A stretch of DNA of 15,736 bases, from contig JAXHSV010000051.1 of assembly GCA_034190305.1 (NCBI GenBank), positions 1 to 15,736 on the forward strand. Reading direction: 5' to 3'. The position numbers and the translations under genes were made by a program. This stretch comes from JAUWNJ01 sp034190305 (GTDB taxonomy: Bacteria; Planctomycetota; Phycisphaerae; SM23-33). The notes beneath the pieces were generated by a model that saw nothing but the letters and a program-made list of their open reading frames with translations, did no database searches and was not told the DNA's origin. This document shows, piece by piece, positions 7,191 through 14,457 of this stretch (within the stretch, counting starts at the first letter, position 1; every line of letters begins with the position of its first letter).

Positions 7191-8003
7191 CGACACAGAG
7201 ACGCAGAGAGACAGAGAGTAAAAAAAGGGTTCTCCTTAAAATAAGTTGGTGATTGAATACGTGGTCTTGGTGCCTAACAACATTGCGTCTAACGCTTTAC
7301 ATCCAACGGCAGGCATGGGTATATTACCCGCACCTGGCTGGAGGATAGGGCAACGCTGGCGAGCGACCCGAGCGCCGGAGAGGCGCCATACGGCACGGGC
7401 GGTTTTCCTTCGGCAAGGCCGGTCGTTTCTCATATTGCCGTTGGCTCTATGCGATAAACGCACCGATTCTATCTCCGCAAGACCTAACGTCTTCCAACCA
7501 ACTTTTTTTGAGGAGAGCCGAAAAAAGAAAAAGATACGATTTTTCTCTGTTCCTCTGTGTCTCAGGATTTTGCATAACTCTAAAAACTGAATAAAAACAA
7601 CCTGCCGTTTGGGTTATGCACATCTCGGCCTCCAACAAATCGAAGGGATCTTTGCGATGGACGGTAGGCTGTGGACAAGAGTCAGACTATGCTAAATACT
7701 CAAACTGACCGATTTATTAGCCCCACAGGGCGAAAGATTTGTAGCCCCGCCCGGCAGGGCGGGGTGCTCGATCGCCAACGAGTCATAAGCCCCGGAAGGG
7801 GCGACAGATATGATTCGAGGGGAATGTCTCGCCCCTCACGGGGCTGAAACCCCGATATATTGTCGCTCTATCCCTGGCCCTTTCGGACCGGGCTACAAAT
7901 CTTTCGCCCTAACCGGCTGAAGAACAAGATGCTACAAAAAATACGCGACAAAATCGGTCGGTTTGAGTTAAATAGTTATGCAAAATCCTGTGTCTCTGTG
8001 TCG
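7191..8003. repeat. Nested repeat island between valS and the TPR gene
   Basis: The 943-base gap 7155-8097 holds no convincing gene. It is framed by an outer inverted repeat: CGACACAGAGAC at 7191-7202 and GTCTCTGTGTCG at 7992-8003. An inner pair of the same CACAGAG type lies at 7192-7227 and 7538-7563. Between these, CCAACGGCA (7303-7311) pairs with TGCCGTTGG (7436-7444), and several GC-rich hairpins occur. Removing the element at 7564-7989 restores a longer right arm, so that element probably inserted later. A 12-base palindrome, CGGTTTAAACCG, lies at 8069-8080 near the TPR stop codon but has no T-run. Reading frames here are repeat translations. Confidence 0.65.
7564..7989. mobile_element. 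MITE-like element with 16-bp terminal inverted repeats
   Basis: The ends are AGGATTTTGCATAACT (7564-7579) and its exact reverse complement at 7974-7989. GTGTCTC occurs immediately outside both ends (7557-7563 and 7990-7996), as a target duplication would. Nested inside are an 18-base pair with one mismatch (7698-7715 with 7951-7968), a perfect 21-base pair (7727-7747 with 7890-7910), and tight hairpins at 7745-7764, 7789-7802 and 7831-7844. No transposase is encoded, so movement would need an enzyme supplied elsewhere. The left part, 7580-7697, has no counterpart on the right, so the palindrome is asymmetric. The flanking sequence is itself repetitive, so the direct repeat could be coincidental. 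Confidence 0.55.
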
Positions 8004-8097
8004 AATAAACAACGCCCTGGATTGTTCACAGATTTAGCAATGACGGAGCAGTAGTCGTTATTGGCGGGCGGTTTAAACCGGTTCCGAGTTTGTGTTT

Positions 8098-9465
8098 CTA
8101 CTGAATTTCCTTGCGGAGCGCCTCTACCTGCTCGCGCACATCGCGGAAGTTGTAGTCCATTTGGGCGACCCGTGAGAAGTGGTCCAGCGCCTTGGCTTTT
8201 TCGCCCATTGCTTTGAGCACTTGACCAAGATTGTAATGAAGTTCCTTGGCCCTGGCTTCGGACGGTTCGAATTCCAGTGCTTTTTCGTAGGTTTCGACGG
8301 CTTCACGGTGCCATTCCTTCTTTTCAAAGGCCTGGCCCAGATATGTCAAGGCAGTGATTCGCCTTTTGGGGTCTCGCTGGGCCTGCTGGAGGTAAGAGAT
8401 AGCGTCGTCTATCCGGTCGGCGGTCAGCAGCCGTCTGCCAAGTTCGTATTTCACGGACAGGTCGGTCGGATAGTTTTTGGCCCGTTCGGCATAGACTTCC
8501 AGTTCGAATTCCAGCAGTTCGTGCGCCAGTTGTATTGCCTCATCCTTCCTGTCTGCGGTCTTGAGTTTGTTGTGCCGCCGGCGCATCTGGCGTATCAGCA
8601 CGTCGTCGCTGCGGACCTTGTAGCGGTACTCGCCGGAGTCCGCGTAGGCCTTTTTTAGAATGTCAATCGCCTCGTTTTCGTATCCCTCCTCTTCGATCTT
8701 CAGCAGCGCATCGACCAGGGCGTTGATATTGGCGGTCTCATCGGGCGATGCCTCGTATTTGGCGCGGCCCTTTTCAATCTCGTTTTCCAGGAAGTCCCGG
8801 CTCTGGGACATGTGGTCTTTCTGCGCCAGTTCCTTTTGCTTTTCCAGGTCGCGGACGCTCTCAACGAACGAACCTTCCGTGTCATACTTGCCCTGTTTGA
8901 TGGTTCCCTTGGCAGAAAGGTCCTTGGCCTTCTCCTGAAGTTCCACGTTGTTCGGGTCCGCTTGCAGCGCCATGTCGCACGCAGACAGCGCCGATGCAAA
9001 CTCCTCCGTTTCTGCGAAGGCGTCGGAAATCATAATAAGGATGCGCTTGTCGGGGCTTTTGGCCTGCCTCATCGCCTCGAAAAGGATATGGCACATCCAC
9101 TTGACCACTTCGGGCTGGTCGAGTTTTTGGGCGGCTTTGAGAACCGCTTCCATATGGGAGACGTTTCCGGGGTCTTTGGCGAGGAGAAATTCGGCATTGA
9201 CCAGCACGTCGATGGGTTCTTTTCCTCCTCTGCGCTTCATCGCCTCCATGAAACCAGCCGGTTTTCCGCCCTGAACCTTGCGATTCAGCGACACATTTCG
9301 CATCGGGCCATGGCCTCGCTCGATGTTGCCCGGCTCCCGGCGGATGCCTTCAAGGTACATCTGGATGGCGAAGTCCCAGTTGCCGGTCTCCGCCACCTGG
9401 TCGCCGCGATCAAAAAATGCCTTGCCTTTACCTGAACTACTTTGTTTTTCCTGCGAATCTGCCAT
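8098..9465 (-). CDS. TPR-repeat protein, cytoplasmic, function unknown
   Basis: A 455-residue protein with no signal peptide or membrane segment. TPR-like helical pairs occur near residues 15-47, around 150-175, 335-369, 371-400 (TYLGQAFEKKEWHREAVETYEKALEFE) and 409-437. A charged, coiled-coil-prone stretch lies at about 200-260. The C-terminus has the DYNFRDVREQVE pattern often seen after the last TPR of such proteins. The start at 9465 has AGGAAA about 12 bases upstream on the minus strand. It is likely a protein-protein scaffold; no enzymatic domain is visible. It lies 156 bases downstream of rsmA in the same direction, so it may be partly cotranscribed, and it faces valS across the repeat island. 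Confidence 0.75.
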   Translation of the reverse strand: MADSQEKQSSSGKGKAFFDRGDQVAETGNWDFAIQMYLEGIRREPGNIERGHGPMRNVSLNRKVQGGKPAGFMEAMKRRGGKEPIDVLVNAEFLLAKDPGNVSHMEAVLKAAQKLDQPEVVKWMCHILFEAMRQAKSPDKRILIMISDAFAETEEFASALSACDMALQADPNNVELQEKAKDLSAKGTIKQGKYDTEGSFVESVRDLEKQKELAQKDHMSQSRDFLENEIEKGRAKYEASPDETANINALVDALLKIEEEGYENEAIDILKKAYADSGEYRYKVRSDDVLIRQMRRRHNKLKTADRKDEAIQLAHELLEFELEVYAERAKNYPTDLSVKYELGRRLLTADRIDDAISYLQQAQRDPKRRITALTYLGQAFEKKEWHREAVETYEKALEFEPSEARAKELHYNLGQVLKAMGEKAKALDHFSRVAQMDYNFRDVREQVEALRKEIQ

Positions 9466-9621
9466 TTGATTTAGATTTCCTGTCGCTTATCACCCATACG
9501 GGAACCTTTCCTGCCGGTGCTACTCTGCGAAGTCCCATAGGGACAAAGCACGAGCAGGCGGGTACTTTATCCCAATACCATGGAATGAGCAAGACCGCCG
9601 TCCTGCATATCCCCGGTGGAT

Positions 9622-10638
9622 TTATTGTACCACATTTGAGGACTTTTGTGTGCCAACATCGCTCAGCAAATTGGACAGTGCCAGAAAAGATTGCGGGCTG
9701 ACCTGTTCGGGGCGGGCGGATGGGTCAATACCAGCCTCGGACAGGGCTGATCTGAAGCGATCCGGCGGGAACGGAAGGTACTTATGTTTCGCAGCCGCTG
9801 AAATCATCTTCCGGCGATGACCGAAAGTCGCCGATAAAACCGCCGTAAGAACATCTATATCAATGATCCTCCGGGCCGCTTCGACGTCGAAGTCCAACCG
9901 AAGCATTCGGGAGTTGACTTTAGGCTTAGGCCAGAACGCTTCGGGCGGGATCGCCCTTCCCGGCGTAATCCGGGTCAGCAGAGCGACGATAATGCCGGCG
10001 GGACCGTAGGATTTGCCGCCCGGCCCAAACGTAAGACGCTCCGCCACCTCACGCTGAACCGTAAAGGTAAGCCGGGAAAAAAGAGGCGCAGGGAGCCGCT
10101 TTTTTTCAACCCGCCAGGACAGGACCAGGCAATTCATTATCAGAGGTACGGAAATGTTGAAAGGCAGATTGGCGACCAGATGAACCCGAACCGAACCGCC
10201 CAGAGATTCGAGCACCTCCGGTGCGATTTCGTGCTTTCCTGCCAGGGCGTCGCGGTTGAGAATGACCAGGTTTTTCGCCTGCCCGACCCGTCGGTGGAGA
10301 ATATCAGCCAGCGATTTGTCAACCTCGACAGCCACCACCCTTCCAGCGCGGGCGATGAGTTCCTCGGTCAGCGAACCGGTGGCGGCGCCGACCTCAAGGA
10401 CAGTCTCACTGCCGGCCCGTTCGACTTCGCTCACGACTAGCCGTTCGGCTTCGCTCACGACTGGCCATTCGGCTTCGCTCACGACTGGCCATTCGGCTTC
10501 GCTCACGACTGGCAGGTCCGCCAGTTCGAGCAGTTTGTCCATCAATCCGGCGTCTATGAGAAAGTTCTGTCCGAGACCCCTGCGAGGCCGATACCCGGCG
10601 GCAGAGAGAATTTCACGAATTTCCGAGAGCGTTTGCAT
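9622..10638 (-). CDS. rsmA: 16S rRNA (adenine-N6,N6)-dimethyltransferase RsmA/KsgA, with repeat insertion
   Basis: A 338-residue SAM-dependent enzyme that dimethylates two adjacent adenines in the 3' terminal hairpin of 16S rRNA during small-subunit maturation. GLGQNFL is at 21-27, motif I EVGAATG at 82-88, EVD at 105-107, RDAL at 129-132, and the catalytic NLPFNIS at 157-163 (family usually NLPYNIS). The C-terminal domain carries FGHRRKM. I start at the ATG at 10638, which gives the usual MQTLSEIREIL opening. An upstream in-frame ATG (10680) would add 14 residues derived from an adjacent repeat. Neither has a clear Shine-Dalgarno. Residues 43-74 are four 8-residue repeats (PVVSEAEW-like) placed between GQNFL and motif I, about the excess over E. 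coli KsgA there. The catalytic core is intact. Confidence 0.9.
   Translation of the reverse strand: MQTLSEIREILSAAGYRPRRGLGQNFLIDAGLMDKLLELADLPVVSEAEWPVVSEAEWPVVSEAERLVVSEVERAGSETVLEVGAATGSLTEELIARAGRVVAVEVDKSLADILHRRVGQAKNLVILNRDALAGKHEIAPEVLESLGGSVRVHLVANLPFNISVPLIMNCLVLSWRVEKKRLPAPLFSRLTFTVQREVAERLTFGPGGKSYGPAGIIVALLTRITPGRAIPPEAFWPKPKVNSRMLRLDFDVEAARRIIDIDVLTAVLSATFGHRRKMISAAAKHKYLPFPPDRFRSALSEAGIDPSARPEQVSPQSFLALSNLLSDVGTQKSSNVVQ
10417..10512 (-). repeat. Four-copy 24-bp minisatellite translated within rsmA
   Basis: Four head-to-tail 24-base units at 10417-10440, 10441-10464, 10465-10488 and 10489-10512. The last two are identical and the others differ at one to three positions. Each contains TCGCTCACGACT. 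On the coding (minus) strand each unit gives eight residues of the type PVVSEAEW. Being a multiple of three, gain or loss of units keeps rsmA in frame. Confidence 0.9.
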
Positions 10639-10671
10639 AAGGTAATCCAGGCTGTGTACTATAAAGAAATT

Positions 10672-10753
10672 GAACCACAAAGTTCACAAAGAACGCAAAG
10701 AACAGAAAAATTAAAAGTTATTTTTTTTGTGCCCTTTGTGTCCTTTGTGGTTC
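10672..10753. repeat. Inverted repeat of the ACCACAAAG type between rsmA and nfi
   Basis: GAACCACAAAG (10672-10682) and its exact reverse complement CTTTGTGGTTC (10743-10753) form the base of a long imperfect hairpin that continues inward through CACAAAG-like words around an AT-rich centre with a run of eight T. It fills most of the gap between the divergent rsmA and nfi starts. Any promoters for these genes would have to lie in or beside it; I see no clear one. Confidence 0.7.
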
Positions 10754-10772
10754 ATTCTGTCCGGTGATTGAT

Positions 10773-11441
10773 ATGATTCGCCATCGTTGGGACATCCCGC
10801 CGGCCCGGGCGATTGCACTTCAGCGCGAATTGGCGTCGCGTGTGCGTATCGAGCCTGTTTCCGGGCCTGTGCTGACAATCGCGGGTACGGACTGCGCCTT
10901 CGCCGCCGGCGGATCGCGGATAGTGGCCGTTGCAGTATTGTGTGACGTCGGAACACTGGAGGTTATCGCATCGGTCCACGTTTCGCAGACTTGCCGTTTC
11001 CCCTATGTTCCGGGGCTGTTGAGTTTTCGCGAGACCCCGGCCGTTATCGCCGCAGTGAAGCGCCTGCCGGACCGGCCTGATTTGCTGATGTGCGACGGGC
11101 AAGGACTGGCGCATCCCCGCCGACTCGGCCTGGCGTGCCACGTGGGATTGTGGCTGAATTTACCGACGATAGGAACGGCCAAGAGCCGCCTCTGCGGCGA
11201 GCACAGGCCCGTCGGTAATAACCGCCGCTGCCGGGTGCAATTACGAGATAAAGGTGAGATAATCGGGTCGGTCCTTCGGACGCGAACCGGCGTCAAGCCG
11301 CTCTACGTCTCCGTCGGGCATCGCGCGACGCTGGACGATGCCGTCCGCTGGACGCTTCGCTGCGCTAAAAAATTCCGCCTGGCAGAACCCGTCCGCCGTG
11401 CGCACCTGCTGGTAACGTCTCTTGTCCGAAGCAGCACATGA
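10773..11441 (+). CDS. nfi: Endonuclease V (deoxyinosine 3' endonuclease)
   Basis: A 222-residue DNA-repair nuclease that cuts at the second phosphodiester bond 3' of deoxyinosine. Metal-binding residues are D40 in GTDCAF, E87 in the hallmark YVPGLLSFRE (78-87), and D108 in CDGQGLAHPRRLG. K137 in GTAKSRL and the KPLYVSVGH block near the C-terminus are also family features. The catalytic positions correspond to D43, E89, D110 and K139 of the Thermotoga enzyme, as I recall. I prefer the ATG at 10773, with GGTGA about 5 bases upstream, over the GTG at 10764. It is divergent from rsmA across a palindromic repeat. The sequence shows no partner genes. Confidence 0.93.
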   Translation: MIRHRWDIPPARAIALQRELASRVRIEPVSGPVLTIAGTDCAFAAGGSRIVAVAVLCDVGTLEVIASVHVSQTCRFPYVPGLLSFRETPAVIAAVKRLPDRPDLLMCDGQGLAHPRRLGLACHVGLWLNLPTIGTAKSRLCGEHRPVGNNRRCRVQLRDKGEIIGSVLRTRTGVKPLYVSVGHRATLDDAVRWTLRCAKKFRLAEPVRRAHLLVTSLVRSST

Positions 11442-11554
11442 GCGAGCAGACGCGCCCGGATACCGCATGAAAAAAGTTATGAAACAGTGTCGGATGATGG
11501 CACAATTAACGATAGTTAGAATTCCAGGGCCGGACTAATTGGGAGACACGATCA

Positions 11555-12223
11555 ATGCGAATCGTCGATATTACCGGATGGATACACAACGGGATGTGGC
11601 AGTACTGCGACAGTTACCCCGGTGCGCGGATTACTGAGTGTGAGAAGCCTCCGTTCATTCCGCCCGACAAGGAATGCTATTGCCAGAAGTTCGAGATAGG
11701 CGGCCAGTCGGGCACATACATCGAAACCGCCGCCCATGTCGATAAAACCGCCACGCCGGTAGTCGATATTCCTCTCGACGAACTGTTCATGGATGTAGCG
11801 ATTATAAAGTTACCACCGAAGGGTCCTCTTGAGAAAGTAACCCTGGCGGAGTTGGAGGCCGCCGAGTCTGACATCCGCAAAGGCGACGGCGTCATTATCG
11901 CCACAGGCTGGGATAAAAAATGGCGGGATGCGGATTTCGTCGAAGCCAGCCCTTATATATCGCGCGAGGCAGCCGACTGGCTGTTCGATAAAGAGATAAA
12001 ACTTCTCGGCTCCGATTTTCCGCGATTCGATAATATCAATGCCAAGGAGTTTCCGTGGGCGAGGTTGTGGCGGGATGCGAAGTTTCTGCTTGCTCCGGTA
12101 GCGAATCTGGATAGTGTCCGCCGGAAGAGGGCGAAATTGTGCGCTTTCCCGATTAAGGTCGAAGGCGCCATGGGCACGCCATGCCGGGCGGCGATTTTCG
12201 AGGATTATGATGAACAGGATTGA
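11555..12223 (+). CDS. Cyclase-family hydrolase (kynurenine formamidase-like fold) with altered metal motif
   Basis: A 222-residue member of the cyclase family (PF04199 type), which contains kynurenine formamidase and isatin hydrolase, usually metal-dependent hydrolases of amide or lactam bonds. Evidence is the N-terminal MRIVDITGWIHNGM with YPG at 21-23, the GQSGTYIETAAH block at 50-61, KGDGVIIATGWDKKW, and LLGSDFPRFDN, where relatives have a second conserved site. The usual metal motif HxGTHxDxxxH reads QSGTYIETAAH, so only the last His is kept. A GGGAGA Shine-Dalgarno lies upstream of the ATG. Its 3' end overlaps the glycyl radical enzyme start by 14 bases, so the two are probably translationally coupled and share a pathway. 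The substrate is unknown. Confidence 0.82.
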   Translation: MRIVDITGWIHNGMWQYCDSYPGARITECEKPPFIPPDKECYCQKFEIGGQSGTYIETAAHVDKTATPVVDIPLDELFMDVAIIKLPPKGPLEKVTLAELEAAESDIRKGDGVIIATGWDKKWRDADFVEASPYISREAADWLFDKEIKLLGSDFPRFDNINAKEFPWARLWRDAKFLLAPVANLDSVRRKRAKLCAFPIKVEGAMGTPCRAAIFEDYDEQD

Positions 12224-14420
12224 AAGATTACGCCAGAGGATGGAAAACGGGGTTCACAAGGCCCATCGGGTAAGGATGTCGCTGACCGTCCTGGACGACG
12301 CTGAAACAGCCGCAGCCCCGCACATCATCAGAAAGGCCAGGGCGCTGGAGAAACTGCTGGCGGAGATGCCGGTCTATATTCAGGACGACGAACTGATCGT
12401 CGGTTTCAGGACCGTCTTCGGCCTGCCGGACTATATAACCGCCGAAGAGATAGAACATCGAAACCCGCACATCGAGACAGCCGGTCGCCTGGCCATATTC
12501 GATTACGTCTATAACCTCTGCCAGGACGGTCGGGGATACGGCACGGATAACGGCGTAGTCCCCGGACACCACAATGTACTGACAAAAGGCTTCAACGGAA
12601 TAAAGTCCGATGCCGGCAGGAAGATCGACCAGTTGCTCGCCGAGGGCGCCGCCGACGAAAGCCGGCAGGTGCAGTTTCTCAAGGCCGTCGAGATTGTACG
12701 TGACGCCATCGTGATGTTTGCCGCCCGCTACGCCGACGAGGCAGAGAGACTCGCAGATGCTGAAAAAGACCGGCAGCGCAGGGACGAACTGAAGGTGATA
12801 GCGAAGGCCTGCCGGAACGTTCCCGGAAATGTCCCCCGCTCGTTCCATGAGGCTCTCCAGGCCGTCTTTTTCACGCACCTGGTAACATGGGCCGAAGGCG
12901 GATACCTCGTCCCTGCCGGAAGGTTAGACCAATACGTTTGTCCCTTCTACAGGAAGGACATTGACAGCGGCGCGCTGACGAAGGACAAGGCACAGGAACT
13001 GTTGAACTGCCTGTTCGTAAAATTCAACGCCGACCAGGACAAGACGCACGGAAAGCCCAGTTACTACGGCGACACAGGCTGCACGATGGTGCTCGGCGGT
13101 CAGACACCCGCAGGCGACGACGCTACGAACGATGTAACCTATATGGTCCTGGCCGGCGTCGGGACGGTCAGGATGGCCGATCCGAAGTTGCGTGCGAGAT
13201 TCCACGCCGGCAGCCCGGATGAGTACGTTCGCGCCGCGTGCGAATTGATCAAACAGGGAATGGGCACGCCGTCGATCGAAAACGACGAGACAATAATCCC
13301 GGCGCTTCAGAAACTCGGGTATCGGACCGAGGACGCGCGGGATTACGCCATCGCCGGATGCTGGGAGATACTTACTCCCGGCAGAAGCAGCGAGAAACAG
13401 GGCGGGGCGGTGAAGATGCCCTATTGCCTGGAATGGGTATTGAATGACGGGGCGAACTTCATCAGCGGCCAGAAATGGGGAGCGGATACGCCGGAGTTGG
13501 CGTCCCTTGTTACGTTCGATGATTTTTTCGGCGCCTTTAAGAAACAGTTGGCGTATTACATCGAACGAATGGTGTACAACCACAACAAGGCCGAGTGGGC
13601 GCCGATGCCGTTTCTCTCTTCCACGCTGGACGACTGCATCGAACGGGCCAAAGACATATCCGAAGGAGGCGCGCGCTACAACGACATCGGTTTCCAGTTG
13701 GCGGGAACCGCGAACATGGCCGACGCGCTTCTAGTTATCAAGCGGCTGGTCTATGAGGACAGGGAACTGACGCTGGAGGAGTTGAGAGATATATTACTGA
13801 GCAATTACGAAGGCGCCGAAGACCTCCGGCAGCGCATCCTTACAAGGTTCCCCAGATTCGGAAACGACGACGACGAAGTTGACCTGCTGGCGAGGGAAAT
13901 AATTCAGTTCTTTGCCGGCGAGGTTTCCCGGCACAAAACCCGGTTTGGTGGTCGTTTCAGGCCGAGGATATCCACAGGCGGCGGTCATGCCTTCACCAGC
14001 TCTTACGGCGCTTCGCCGGACGGAAGGAAGGCCGGAGAACGGTTCGCCGTCAGCGCCTCGCCCGCTCCCGGACGCGACATGAAAGGCCCTACGGCGGTTA
14101 TCAATTCAGTCGCCAAACTGGGCCTGGAAGCGACCAACGGCGGAGCGAACCTCGACATGATGTTTCATCCGACGGCGCTGGCCGGGGATGAGGGCGCCAA
14201 AAAACTGATGGCGCTGGTGCGAACCTTTGTGGAGGTCGGAGGGATGCAACTCCAGATCAACGTAGTCAGCAACGAGACGCTTATCGAGGCCCGTAAGCAC
14301 CCCGAAGATTACCGGCATCTGGTGGTGAGGGTCTATGGGTTCACCACGTACTTCACCCAATTGCTGCCCGAATTGCAGGACCATCTGATTGCGCGGAGCG
14401 AATACGAATACAGTGCATAG
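12210..14420 (+). CDS. Pyruvate formate-lyase-like glycyl radical enzyme, substrate unknown
   Basis: A 736-residue glycyl radical enzyme. The PFL-type barrel fills the first 600 residues or so. The active-site thiyl cysteine is C384 in AIAGCWEI with E386 two residues on, as in the dehydratase/C-C or C-X lyase type; true PFL has two adjacent Cys. The radical glycine is G710 in VVRVYGFTTYF, 27 residues from the end. NNIGFQLAG-like and DGRKAGE blocks (ASPDGRKAGERFAVSASP) are family features. I start at the ATG at 12210, with GAGG at 12200-12203; upstream in-frame codons lie inside the cyclase gene. The W after C384 and the Y/F around G710 differ from common relatives. The activase gene follows after 37 bases. 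The reaction cannot be named from sequence. Confidence 0.88.
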   Translation: MNRIERLRQRMENGVHKAHRVRMSLTVLDDAETAAAPHIIRKARALEKLLAEMPVYIQDDELIVGFRTVFGLPDYITAEEIEHRNPHIETAGRLAIFDYVYNLCQDGRGYGTDNGVVPGHHNVLTKGFNGIKSDAGRKIDQLLAEGAADESRQVQFLKAVEIVRDAIVMFAARYADEAERLADAEKDRQRRDELKVIAKACRNVPGNVPRSFHEALQAVFFTHLVTWAEGGYLVPAGRLDQYVCPFYRKDIDSGALTKDKAQELLNCLFVKFNADQDKTHGKPSYYGDTGCTMVLGGQTPAGDDATNDVTYMVLAGVGTVRMADPKLRARFHAGSPDEYVRAACELIKQGMGTPSIENDETIIPALQKLGYRTEDARDYAIAGCWEILTPGRSSEKQGGAVKMPYCLEWVLNDGANFISGQKWGADTPELASLVTFDDFFGAFKKQLAYYIERMVYNHNKAEWAPMPFLSSTLDDCIERAKDISEGGARYNDIGFQLAGTANMADALLVIKRLVYEDRELTLEELRDILLSNYEGAEDLRQRILTRFPRFGNDDDEVDLLAREIIQFFAGEVSRHKTRFGGRFRPRISTGGGHAFTSSYGASPDGRKAGERFAVSASPAPGRDMKGPTAVINSVAKLGLEATNGGANLDMMFHPTALAGDEGAKKLMALVRTFVEVGGMQLQINVVSNETLIEARKHPEDYRHLVVRVYGFTTYFTQLLPELQDHLIARSEYEYSA

Positions 14421-14457
14421 CACCACCCACAGACCTGCACCTAACGACAGACTTGAT

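Noticed and set aside
4302..7196. Several long minus-strand frames opposite valS (for example 4302-5039 and 6333-7196)
   Set aside because: They lie antisense to an unmistakable synthetase and come from GC-skewed codon positions, not from a second gene.
7271..7492. Integron attC-like words (GCCTAAC, and a second CCTAAC near 7485)
   Set aside because: Both copies have the same orientation and no GTTRRRY partner core lies at a suitable distance.
7246..7590. 114-codon + strand frame after valS
   Set aside because: The frame runs through repeat arms at its 3' end and has no start signal or domain; it is a repeat translation.
7860..8054. 64-codon + strand frame
   Set aside because: It lies mostly within the arms of the MITE-like element and has no Shine-Dalgarno or recognisable product.
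10417..10512. CRISPR array
   Set aside because: The 24-base units are directly adjacent with no spacers and are translated within rsmA.
12114..12209. Longer N-terminus for the glycyl radical enzyme
   Set aside because: These codons overlap the cyclase gene and lack a ribosome site; GAGG before 12210 and the usual MNRIERLRQRM opening fix the start.
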